Assembly (NCBI GenBank): GCA_030632035.1
Contig: DAOVJZ010000020.1
Coordinates: forward strand, 1-12,748
Length of the DNA: 12,748 bases
Origin: Granulosicoccaceae bacterium
GTDB lineage: Bacteria > Pseudomonadota > Gammaproteobacteria > DAOVJZ01
Direction: 5' to 3'
The notes beneath the pieces are model-generated. The model was not told the DNA's origin and searched no databases. It worked only from the letters and a program-made list of their open reading frames with translations. Positions 1 to 6,234 of the stretch are shown one piece after another. The number at the start of each line of letters is the position of its first letter. Positions within the stretch are counted from its first letter, which is position 1. The position numbers and the translations under genes were made by a program.

Positions 1-1076
1 AAAGAGCCGATGGCAGCGTGCAAATCATCGAAACGACTAATCGAACTTCTTTAGCACGTATTGAAGGGCTGGGTGATCTTTCACATGCCTCAATTGTGTT
101 TTCCAGAGATGAACGTTTTGCCTATGTCTTTGGTCGTGATGGTGGTTTGACCAAAATTGATGTGTTACAGAACAAAATCGATAAACGTATTATTCAGGCC
201 GGCAACAGTATTGGCGGCGCGATTTCACAAGATGGTCGACTAATTGCAGTTTCCAATTATAAGCCGGGCGGTGTCCGTATTTTTGACGCACATACATTGG
301 AAATGTTGGCAGATATTCCCGCCACTTATAAAGGCAGTGACAAAGCATCAAAGGTGGTTGGGCTTGTTGATGCGCCGGGACAATATTTTGTATTCAGTCT
401 GTATGATGCCGGAGAAATCTGGGTAGTGAACATGCAGGATATTCAAAACCCTAAAATCCGCAAATACAAAAATATTGGTCGCCAACCCTATGATGGGTTG
501 ATTACATCTGATGGACGTTATTACATTGCCGGTCTGTTTGGTGAAGATGGATTGGTGTTGCTTGATATGTGGAATCTGGACAAAGGTCCTAAACGTATTC
601 TGAGTGATTATGGGCGTGGTAATAAGAAAATGCCGGTCTATAAAATGCCGCATCTGGAAGGTTGGGCAATTGCAAACAACCGCGCCTTTGTCCCAGGCGT
701 AGGTCGTAATGAAGTGGTTGTGATCAATCAACACAACTGGAAGCAGGAAACCCGAATTGCAGTTCATGGCCAACCAGTGTTTGTTATGGCTCGTCCAGAT
801 GGTCGTCAAATCTGGGTTAATTTCGCGTTTCCACGTAATGACACAATACAAATCATTGATACGACCACAATGAAAGTTGTAAAAACCATGAAGCCGGGCA
901 AGGCGATACTACACATGGAATTCACATCGCGCGGTGAAAATGTCTGGGTGTCAGTTCGTGATGAAGATAAGGTTAAGGTTTTTGATACAGCCACTTTTGA
1001 ACAATTAAAGATTCTGCCTGCACTCAAGCCAAGCGGGATATTCTTTACTTCCAGAGCACACAAGATCGGATTGTAA
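1..1076 (+). CDS. nirF: NirF, heme d1 biosynthesis beta-propeller protein (5' end cut by window edge)
   Basis: NirF acts late in heme d1 synthesis; studied homologues are cd1-type beta-propellers that bind heme d1 or its dihydro precursor and lie in the periplasm or are membrane-anchored. The reading frame is open to the left edge (first full codon at base 3), so the start and any signal or lipoprotein peptide are outside. A GTG at 18 opens the longest visible ORF, but the residues before it (RADGS) continue the family pattern, so it is internal. The stretch GLGDLSHASIVFSRDER near the left end and FGRDGGLTKID just after it are typical of NirF; the His at 84-86 is probably the conserved heme-interacting one (inference). 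Repeated propeller-blade strands such as VKVFDTATFEQ run to the C-terminus. The stop lies one base before nirD, as expected in the nir operon. The related NirN is encoded downstream, but this protein has no CXXCH in the visible part, which favours NirF. Confidence 0.93.
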   Translation, partial: RADGSVQIIETTNRTSLARIEGLGDLSHASIVFSRDERFAYVFGRDGGLTKIDVLQNKIDKRIIQAGNSIGGAISQDGRLIAVSNYKPGGVRIFDAHTLEMLADIPATYKGSDKASKVVGLVDAPGQYFVFSLYDAGEIWVVNMQDIQNPKIRKYKNIGRQPYDGLITSDGRYYIAGLFGEDGLVLLDMWNLDKGPKRILSDYGRGNKKMPVYKMPHLEGWAIANNRAFVPGVGRNEVVVINQHNWKQETRIAVHGQPVFVMARPDGRQIWVNFAFPRNDTIQIIDTTTMKVVKTMKPGKAILHMEFTSRGENVWVSVRDEDKVKVFDTATFEQLKILPALKPSGIFFTSRAHKIGL

Positions 1077-1077
1077 A

Positions 1078-1572
1078 ATGGGCGGCCAACAGAAATTTAA
1101 CCTAAACGATTTTTCAGAACTGGAAAGACGCTTGTTGAATGATTTTCAGCACAATCTTCCGCTGACATCAGCACCCTATGAAGATATAGCAGAACAGACT
1201 GGTGCGAGTGAGAATGAGGTTATCAGTGCCATACAGAAATTAACCAAAGATGGGGTTATCAGCCGTGTGGGCGCTGTTTTTACGCCTAACAAGATTGGGG
1301 TTAGTACGCTGGCAGCAATTTCTGTAACTGAAGATAAATTACAAGAGACCGCTGACATGATAAATGAATATGCGGAAGTGAATCACAACTATGAACGTGA
1401 GCATGACTTCAATCTCTGGTTTGTAATTACAGCTTCTGATGAAGAACGTTTAAAAGATATCCTTAGTGAAATTGAGCAAAAAAGTGGATCGCAGGTATTA
1501 AACCTTCCTCTTGTGGAAGATTTTCATATTGATCTTGGTTTTGATTTGCCATGGGCACATTCAAGTGAATAG
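1078..1572 (+). CDS. nirD: NirD, siroheme decarboxylase subunit (Lrp/AsnC-like, A-type)
   Basis: This 164-residue protein is a subunit of siroheme decarboxylase, which with NirL, NirG and NirH removes two acetate carboxyls from siroheme to give 12,18-didecarboxysiroheme. It has the family layout: an N-terminal winged helix-turn-helix resembling Lrp/AsnC regulators (about residues 12-65, ending in DGVISRVGAVF) and a C-terminal RAM-like alpha/beta domain. The motif HNYEREH at residues 103-109 followed by FNLWFV marks the NirD/NirG class, as opposed to the CYxRPR class of NirL/NirH. It starts one base after the nirF stop and its 3' end overlaps the proposed nirL start by 8 bases, so translation is probably coupled. 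Despite the helix-turn-helix it is an enzyme subunit, not an expected DNA-binding regulator. NirD rather than NirG is assigned from gene order. Confidence 0.92.
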   Translation: MGGQQKFNLNDFSELERRLLNDFQHNLPLTSAPYEDIAEQTGASENEVISAIQKLTKDGVISRVGAVFTPNKIGVSTLAAISVTEDKLQETADMINEYAEVNHNYEREHDFNLWFVITASDEERLKDILSEIEQKSGSQVLNLPLVEDFHIDLGFDLPWAHSSE

Positions 1573-2092
1573 TATTGCCAAGGATATTGAAAACAATATG
1601 GGACTGTCTTCTCGTGATATGGCGTTGATACAGCTTGTTCAGTACGGCCTTCCTTTATGTTCACATCCTTATGCAGAGATTGGCAAACGCATCGACATGG
1701 ACGAACCGGAAGTCATCAAGCGTCTGCAAAAACTACAGGAGTCAGGTGTGATCAAGCGCCTTGGGGTAGTGGTTCGTCATCGCAAACTGGGTTACCGAGC
1801 CAATGCAATGGTAGTTTGGGATATTCCGGATGAACAAGTAACTAAAGCAGGTAAGAACATCAGTAAGTTTGAATTTGTAACACTGTGTTATCGCAGACCA
1901 AGACAATTACCACAATGGCCTTATAATTTATTTTCCATGATCCACGGTTCTGATCGGGATGCGGTCACAAAGAATATTCAGGATCTGGCCAAGCAATGTA
2001 ATTTACAGGATATCAAGTATGAAATCCTGTTTAGCAAGCGTTGTTTTAAACAACGTGGCGCGATCTATCGACCGGATGAATCTTGTGGATAA
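1565..2092 (+). CDS. nirL: NirL, siroheme decarboxylase subunit (B-type)
   Basis: This is the second siroheme decarboxylase subunit, an Lrp/AsnC-like fold with the motif CYRRPR (residues 108-113) and then LPQWPYNLFSMIHG, the signature of the NirL/NirH/AhbB class. The start is not certain. A GTG at 1565 gives 175 residues and an 8-base overlap with nirD; an ATG at 1598 gives 164 residues with a distant AAGGA at 1580-1584. GTG is preferred because the G/H pair downstream has the same 8-base overlap and the same 175-residue length, and the extra N-terminal residues (NSIAKDI) resemble the start of NirH (DSVKNV). A still longer TTG start at 1511 would run deep into nirD and is unlikely. The partner is presumably NirD, as related enzymes work as A/B heterodimers. 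The C-terminus (RPDESCG) overlaps nirG by 17 bases. Confidence 0.88.
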   Translation: MNSIAKDIENNMGLSSRDMALIQLVQYGLPLCSHPYAEIGKRIDMDEPEVIKRLQKLQESGVIKRLGVVVRHRKLGYRANAMVVWDIPDEQVTKAGKNISKFEFVTLCYRRPRQLPQWPYNLFSMIHGSDRDAVTKNIQDLAKQCNLQDIKYEILFSKRCFKQRGAIYRPDESCG

Positions 2093-2528
2093 GATAGATC
2101 GCAAGATTATTAATGAGCTTCAGGGTGGCTTCCCTGTTTGTGAGTCACCTTTTGCAGAGGTGGCAGAGCAACTGGGTATTACAGAAGATGATTTGATAGC
2201 AAGGGTTAAAAAGCTGTTGGATGAAGGTGTGTTGTCACGGTTTGGTCCTATGTATCATGCAGAACGTCTGGGTGGTGGTTTAACACTGGTGGCCATGAAA
2301 ATTCCTGAACATGAATTTGATCGTGTAGCAGAGCAGGTCAATGCCTTCCCGCAGGTTGCACATAATTACCAGCGTGATCATGAACTCAATATGTGGTTTG
2401 TGCTTGCGACAGAAAAGGCCTCTGAAATTGATGAGACGCTTGAATTAATTGAAACCAGAACAGGCTATAAGGTTTACAATATGCCCAAACAGCAAGAGTT
2501 TTATGTGGGGCTCAGATTTAATGCTTGA
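2076..2528 (+). CDS. nirG: NirG, siroheme decarboxylase subunit (A-type)
   Basis: A 150-residue third subunit of siroheme decarboxylase with an Lrp/AsnC-like helix-turn-helix region (about residues 5-60, ending DEGVLSRFGPMY) and an alpha/beta C-terminal domain. HNYQRDH at residues 96-102 followed by ELNMWFV places it in the same class as NirD. The ATG at 2076 is chosen because family similarity begins within a few residues (VDKIDRKIINELQ). The open frame extends further upstream, but those residues are nirL sequence read in another frame. The start lies 17 bases inside nirL with no good Shine-Dalgarno, pointing to translational coupling; a GTG at 2085 is a possible alternative. The 3' end overlaps nirH by 8 bases. 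It is probably a paralogue of NirD arising from duplication of an A/B gene pair. Confidence 0.91.
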   Translation: MNLVDKIDRKIINELQGGFPVCESPFAEVAEQLGITEDDLIARVKKLLDEGVLSRFGPMYHAERLGGGLTLVAMKIPEHEFDRVAEQVNAFPQVAHNYQRDHELNMWFVLATEKASEIDETLELIETRTGYKVYNMPKQQEFYVGLRFNA

Positions 2529-3048
2529 TTCAGTAAAGAATGTGTCAATGGCTGATTATGAACTGGATGAAATAGATCGAAAGATTGTGTTGGCAACACA
2601 GGCTGGTCTACCGCTGGATGCAAAACCGTATCATAAGGTAGCCAGTGAAATCGGCATTAGTACAGATGAAGTCATGCAGCGCATGCAAGCGATGCTGAGC
2701 CATGGAGTGATACGTCGTATTGGTGTTGTACCCAACCATTATGCATTGGGCTATAAAGGAAACGGCATGTCAGTATGGGATGTGCCGGACGATAAAATAG
2801 CCGAGCTGGGCGAAAAAATTGGGGCGCTGGATAATGTCAGTCATTGTTATCATCGTCCACGCCATTTGCCGGAATGGAATTACAATTTGTTTGCGATGGT
2901 GCATGGGCATGATCGGGATGAAGTTGAACAGCAGGTTCAGCAAATAGCCGAATTATTAGGTGACAATGACCGAGGTCATACTGTGCTTTACAGTACCCGT
3001 ATTCTGAAAAAGACCGGGTTACGTTTACAAGATAAACAGGGAAAATAA
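2521..3048 (+). CDS. nirH: NirH, siroheme decarboxylase subunit (B-type)
   Basis: The fourth decarboxylase subunit, 175 residues, paralogous to NirL. It has the Lrp/AsnC-like N-terminal domain (DEIDRKIVLATQAGLPL onward) and the B-class motif CYHRPR at residues 109-114, continuing HLPEWNYNLFAMVHGHD. The ATG at 2521 overlaps the nirG stop by 8 bases. An in-frame ATG at 2548 would drop nine residues and also leave an intact domain, so the exact start is open. The stop TAA is directly followed by the nirJ ATG. Presence of all four subunits as separate genes matches the Pseudomonas-type nir cluster rather than species with a fused NirDL. Confidence 0.91.
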   Translation: MLDSVKNVSMADYELDEIDRKIVLATQAGLPLDAKPYHKVASEIGISTDEVMQRMQAMLSHGVIRRIGVVPNHYALGYKGNGMSVWDVPDDKIAELGEKIGALDNVSHCYHRPRHLPEWNYNLFAMVHGHDRDEVEQQVQQIAELLGDNDRGHTVLYSTRILKKTGLRLQDKQGK

Positions 3049-4245
3049 ATGTTTCGTATTTCACAATATATGCAGGCGCTAGCCAATCCAGAACCATTGG
3101 GGCCGAAACGGGAACCGAGTGGGCCGGTTGTGATCTGGAATTTGATCCGGCGTTGTAACCTGACCTGCAAACATTGTTATTCCATTTCTGCTGATACCGA
3201 TTTCCCTGGAGAGTTGTCGACCGAGCAGGTCTTTACGGTGATGGATGATCTGAAAGGTTTTGGTGTGCCTGTGTTGATCTTGTCTGGCGGCGAACCATTG
3301 TTACGTCCCGATATTTTTGAAATTTCTCACCACGCCAAGGAAATGGGTTTTTATGTGGGCTTGTCGAGTAACGGCACGCTCATTACAAAAGACAATATTA
3401 AAGATATTGCCGCTGTGAATTATGACTACGTCGGGATCAGTATTGATGGTGTCAGGGAAACCCATGATGTATTTCGTCGTATGGAAGGCGGTTTTGATGC
3501 GGCCATGAACGGGATACGTTTGTGTCGCGATAATGATATCAAGATTGGTATGCGCTTTACCCTCACACAGGATAATGCAGAAGAGCTGCCTGACTTGCTG
3601 AACATCATGGAGCAAGAGAAGGTTGATAAATTCTATCTCTCCCACCTTAACTATGCGGGCAGGGGTAATCGCAACCGCAAGGATGACGTAATTCATCAAA
3701 TGACACGCAATGCAATGGACCTGTTATTTGATGCTTGCTGGGAAGATGTGCAAGCGGGGCGCAAACGTGAATTTGTAACCGGTAATAATGATGCCGATGG
3801 TGTTTATTTATTAATGTGGGTACGCAAACACTTCCCCGAACAAGAGGCCTACATGCGTAAAGTACTAACACGCTGGGGTGGTAATTCTTCCGGCGTGAAC
3901 ATTTCCAATATCGATAATCTCGGTAATGTGCATCCGGATACCTTCTGGTGGCATTACGATCTGGGTAATGTAAAGGATCGTCCTTTCTCGGAAATCTGGC
4001 AGGATACCTCCGATCCACTAATGGCGGGTCTAAAATCAAAACCACGTCCGTTAAAAGGCCGTTGTGGTGCCTGTCAGCAACTGGATATTTGCGGTGGTAA
4101 CACGCGTGTGCGTGCGCATCAATTAACAGGTGATCCGTGGGACGAAGATCCGGCTTGTTATCTGGATGATGACGAAATCGGTGTTGAAGGTACAGGTGAA
4201 CGACTAAAAGTTACCGCCTATTCAAAAAAACGTTCAATTAAATAA
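3049..4245 (+). CDS. nirJ: NirJ, radical SAM enzyme of heme d1 biosynthesis
   Basis: NirJ is the radical SAM enzyme that removes the propionate side chains of rings A and B of the didecarboxysiroheme intermediate, where heme d1 later carries oxo groups. The 398-residue length fits the family. The radical SAM cluster motif CX3CX2C is present as CNLTCKHC (Cys36, Cys40, Cys43), followed by SGGEPLLRPD, the conserved glycine-rich SAM-binding segment. The C-terminus has a SPASM-like cysteine set (Cys339, Cys342, Cys348 and Cys370; CX2CX5CX21C) expected to hold a second iron-sulfur cluster. The sequence NTRVRAHQLTGDPWDEDPAC is characteristic of NirJ/AhbD-type proteins. The start ATG directly abuts the nirH stop, with a purine-rich CAGGGA about 5 bases upstream. 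Context and C-terminus favour NirJ over the related AhbC/AhbD heme enzymes. Confidence 0.95.
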   Translation: MFRISQYMQALANPEPLGPKREPSGPVVIWNLIRRCNLTCKHCYSISADTDFPGELSTEQVFTVMDDLKGFGVPVLILSGGEPLLRPDIFEISHHAKEMGFYVGLSSNGTLITKDNIKDIAAVNYDYVGISIDGVRETHDVFRRMEGGFDAAMNGIRLCRDNDIKIGMRFTLTQDNAEELPDLLNIMEQEKVDKFYLSHLNYAGRGNRNRKDDVIHQMTRNAMDLLFDACWEDVQAGRKREFVTGNNDADGVYLLMWVRKHFPEQEAYMRKVLTRWGGNSSGVNISNIDNLGNVHPDTFWWHYDLGNVKDRPFSEIWQDTSDPLMAGLKSKPRPLKGRCGACQQLDICGGNTRVRAHQLTGDPWDEDPACYLDDDEIGVEGTGERLKVTAYSKKRSIK

Positions 4246-4256
4246 AACCAGTCATT

Positions 4257-5813
4257 ATGTTCAAAATACAATCTATTTGTTTTAGTGTGTTTTGCCTGTT
4301 GTCTTTCAATGTGTTTGCAGAAGGGAAAGTTGAAGCAGAAAAATTATTTCAGCAACACTGTGCCAGTTGTCATGGAGAGGACAGACTTGGCCGGATGGGT
4401 CCTGCACTGTTACCGCAAAACCTGAAACGCCTGCGCAAGAAGTCAGCATCAAAAGTGATTGCAGGGGGCAGGCCGGCAACTCAAATGGCTGGTTTCAAGG
4501 ACAAGCTGAACAAGGAACAAATCGAATCACTGGTCGCCTTTATCTATACCCCGTTAAAAGAAGTCCCGGTATGGGGTGCAAAAGAAATCAAGGCCTCCCA
4601 TGTGATACATCACAAGGAAGGTAGCCTGGGTGACAAGCCGGTTTATAAAGCGGATCCGCTCAACCTGTTTGTGGTTGTTGAATTAGGTGATCACCATGCC
4701 ACCATTCTTGATGGTGACAAGCTGGAACCTATTCACCGTTTTCAGACCCGCTTTGCATTACACGGTGGCCCCAAGTTTTCACCCACAGGACGTTTTGTCT
4801 ATTTTGGTTCACGTGATGGCTGGGTGAGTAAATTTGATATGTATAACCTCAAAGTGGTAGCTGAGGTACGCGCCGGTATCAATATGCGAAATATCGCCAT
4901 TTCCCATGATGGGCGTTTTGTGATTGTTGGCAATTATTTACCCCATACACTCACAGTGCTGGATGCAAAAGATTTGAGCTTGCTTAAAGTGATTCCTGTT
5001 GATGACAGAAAGGGGAACACATCACGTGTCAGTGCGGTTTACACTGCGCCCCCACGCGAGAGTTTTATTGTTGCCCTGAAAGATATTCCCGAGGTCTGGG
5101 AGATTTATTATACCGATGACCATGAACCCGTTTACAACGGTTTTGTGCATGACTACCGGATGAAAGAGGGAATAGCCGAGAAAGGGCCATTTCCGGTACG
5201 CCGCATCGAGCTGGATGACTATCTGGATGATTTTTTCTTCGATCAGGAATATGAGCATTTAATTGGTACAGCGCGTAATGCCAAAAATGGCCAGGTGATT
5301 GATCTGGACATACGGCGCAAGATAGCAGAGCTGGATTTATCCGGTATGCCGCATCTGGGTTCCGGAATCAGCTGGGATTACAAGGGCCGCAAAGTATTGG
5401 CCACGCCAAACCTGAAAAAAGGGGAGGTCAGCATTATCGATATGGAGACATGGAAGACGGTCAAGCGCATAAAAACACTGGGGCCGGGCTTTTTTATGCG
5501 TAGCCACGAAAATTCCCCATACGCCTGGGTAGATGTATTTTTTGGGCCCAATAAGGATGCTGTACACGTAATAGACAAAAAGACGCTTGAGGTGGTGAAA
5601 ACCCTGCGACCAGCTCCTGGAAAGACAGCTGCTCACGTTGAGTTTACCCGTGACGGGAAATATGCCCTGCTGAGTATTTGGGATATGGATGGTGCTGTTG
5701 TCGTCTATGACGGGAATACGCTTGAGGAGGTGAAACGCCTGCCCATGAAGAAACCATCAGGCAAATATAACGTTACCAACAAAATCCGTTACTCTTCAGG
5801 GACAAGTCACTAA
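4257..5813 (+). CDS. nirN: NirN, periplasmic c-type cytochrome, dihydro-heme d1 dehydrogenase
   Basis: NirN performs the last known step of heme d1 synthesis: it introduces the double bond that turns a propionate into the acrylate of heme d1. Residues 1-21 form a signal peptide with probable cleavage after VFA, so it should be exported. A class I cytochrome c domain follows (about 22-100) with the heme-binding motif CASCH (residues 35-39) and a candidate axial Met77 (ATQMAGF). The rest (about 130-515) is an eight-bladed cd1-type propeller, with conserved histidines in FALHGGPKFS (His169), GMPHLGSG (His366), RSHENSPY (His417) and HVEFT (His460) as candidate heme d1 contacts; which ones bind is inference. 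NirS shares the c plus d1 layout, but the position at the end of the nirFDLGHJ genes and similarity to the NirN type favour NirN. It starts 11 bases after nirJ with a weak ribosome site and is the last operon gene seen. Confidence 0.9.
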   Translation: MFKIQSICFSVFCLLSFNVFAEGKVEAEKLFQQHCASCHGEDRLGRMGPALLPQNLKRLRKKSASKVIAGGRPATQMAGFKDKLNKEQIESLVAFIYTPLKEVPVWGAKEIKASHVIHHKEGSLGDKPVYKADPLNLFVVVELGDHHATILDGDKLEPIHRFQTRFALHGGPKFSPTGRFVYFGSRDGWVSKFDMYNLKVVAEVRAGINMRNIAISHDGRFVIVGNYLPHTLTVLDAKDLSLLKVIPVDDRKGNTSRVSAVYTAPPRESFIVALKDIPEVWEIYYTDDHEPVYNGFVHDYRMKEGIAEKGPFPVRRIELDDYLDDFFFDQEYEHLIGTARNAKNGQVIDLDIRRKIAELDLSGMPHLGSGISWDYKGRKVLATPNLKKGEVSIIDMETWKTVKRIKTLGPGFFMRSHENSPYAWVDVFFGPNKDAVHVIDKKTLEVVKTLRPAPGKTAAHVEFTRDGKYALLSIWDMDGAVVVYDGNTLEEVKRLPMKKPSGKYNVTNKIRYSSGTSH

Positions 5814-5851
5814 AAAATCCTTTTAGATAGGGTAGATAGGCTGTTTTAGCC

Positions 5852-5880
5852 TTGACAGGGGCGGTGCAGTCACGTAGATT
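5852..5880 (+). promoter_or_regulatory. Sigma-70-type promoter of the tRNA-Ala/tRNA-Glu unit
   Basis: A perfect -35 hexamer TTGACA (5852-5857) is followed after exactly 17 bases by TAGATT (5875-5880, four of six consensus matches). The next bases are GCGCACC, a GC-rich discriminator of the kind found at stringently controlled stable-RNA promoters. Transcription would begin near 5887, about 10 bases before the first tRNA. Control by ppGpp is inferred from the discriminator only. Confidence 0.8.
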
Positions 5881-5896
5881 GCGCACCTGATTTTGC

Positions 5897-5972
<76 letters not shown>

Positions 5973-6016
5973 GGACAGACTGAGGCGGCATGAAGTACAG
6001 CAGCCCACACAGTTTT

Positions 6017-6092
6017 GTCCCCATCGTCTAGAGGCCTAGGACATCGCCCTTTCACGGCGACGACAGGGGTTCGACTCCCCTTGGGGACGCCA
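6017..6092 (+). tRNA. tRNA-Glu (anticodon TTC)
   Basis: A 76-base cloverleaf with encoded CCA. The acceptor stem GTCCCCA (6017-6023) pairs with TGGGGAC (6082-6088). The anticodon stem TCGCC/GGCGA encloses loop CTTTCAC, giving anticodon TTC, and the T arm carries GGGGTTCGACTCCCC. The discriminator is G, followed by CCA at 6090-6092. It lies 44 bases after tRNA-Ala with no promoter or terminator between them, so the two are probably processed from one transcript. This tRNA also supplies the glutamyl-tRNA used for tetrapyrrole synthesis by the C5 route (established in general; no special link here is shown). Confidence 0.97.
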
Positions 6093-6095
6093 TAC

Positions 6096-6129
6096 AAAAA
6101 CCGTAACCATTTTGGTTACGGTTTTTTTT
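6096..6129 (+). terminator. Rho-independent terminator after the tRNA pair
   Basis: The stem CCGTAACC (6101-6108) pairs perfectly with GGTTACGG (6114-6121) around a 5-base loop ATTTT. It is followed by eight T (6122-6129) and preceded by five A (6096-6100). It begins four bases after the CCA of tRNA-Glu, so it ends the tRNA transcript, and any nir read-through, before the next gene. Confidence 0.93.
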
Positions 6130-6198
6130 ATCCCATATCTATGTAAATTCATTGGAAAAACAGTATGATAATCTTCATACTTAATGTTCAATAATAAT

Positions 6199-6214
6199 CA
6201 ATAAATATTTATTG
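6199..6214. promoter_or_regulatory. Perfect 16-bp AT-rich palindrome upstream of the GGDEF-EAL gene
   Basis: CAATAAATATTTATTG reads identically on both strands and ends 20 bases before the ATG at 6235. A partial direct copy of its left side (TCAATAAT, 6188-6195) lies just before it. The position fits an operator for a dimeric regulator or a promoter element. The surroundings are very AT-rich, so chance cannot be excluded. No clear -35 is seen; TATGAT at 6164-6169 is a possible -10 (five of six matches). Confidence 0.4.
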
Positions 6215-6234
6215 CTTGATTTAGTCGGGCTCGT

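Noticed and set aside
348..851. Minus-strand 167-codon open frame opposite nirF
   Set aside because: It is a shadow of the nirF beta-propeller coding sequence, with composition rich in His, Ile and Thr from reverse reading and no recognisable domain.
1078..3048. Four helix-turn-helix Lrp/AsnC-type proteins as transcription regulators
   Set aside because: Order within a nir operon and the HNYxRxH and CYxRPR motifs identify them as siroheme decarboxylase subunits that only share the fold.
3301..4045. Two long minus-strand open frames (132 codons each) opposite nirJ
   Set aside because: They lie fully inside a strongly conserved radical SAM gene, resemble no family I know, and have no ribosome site or neighbours on that strand.
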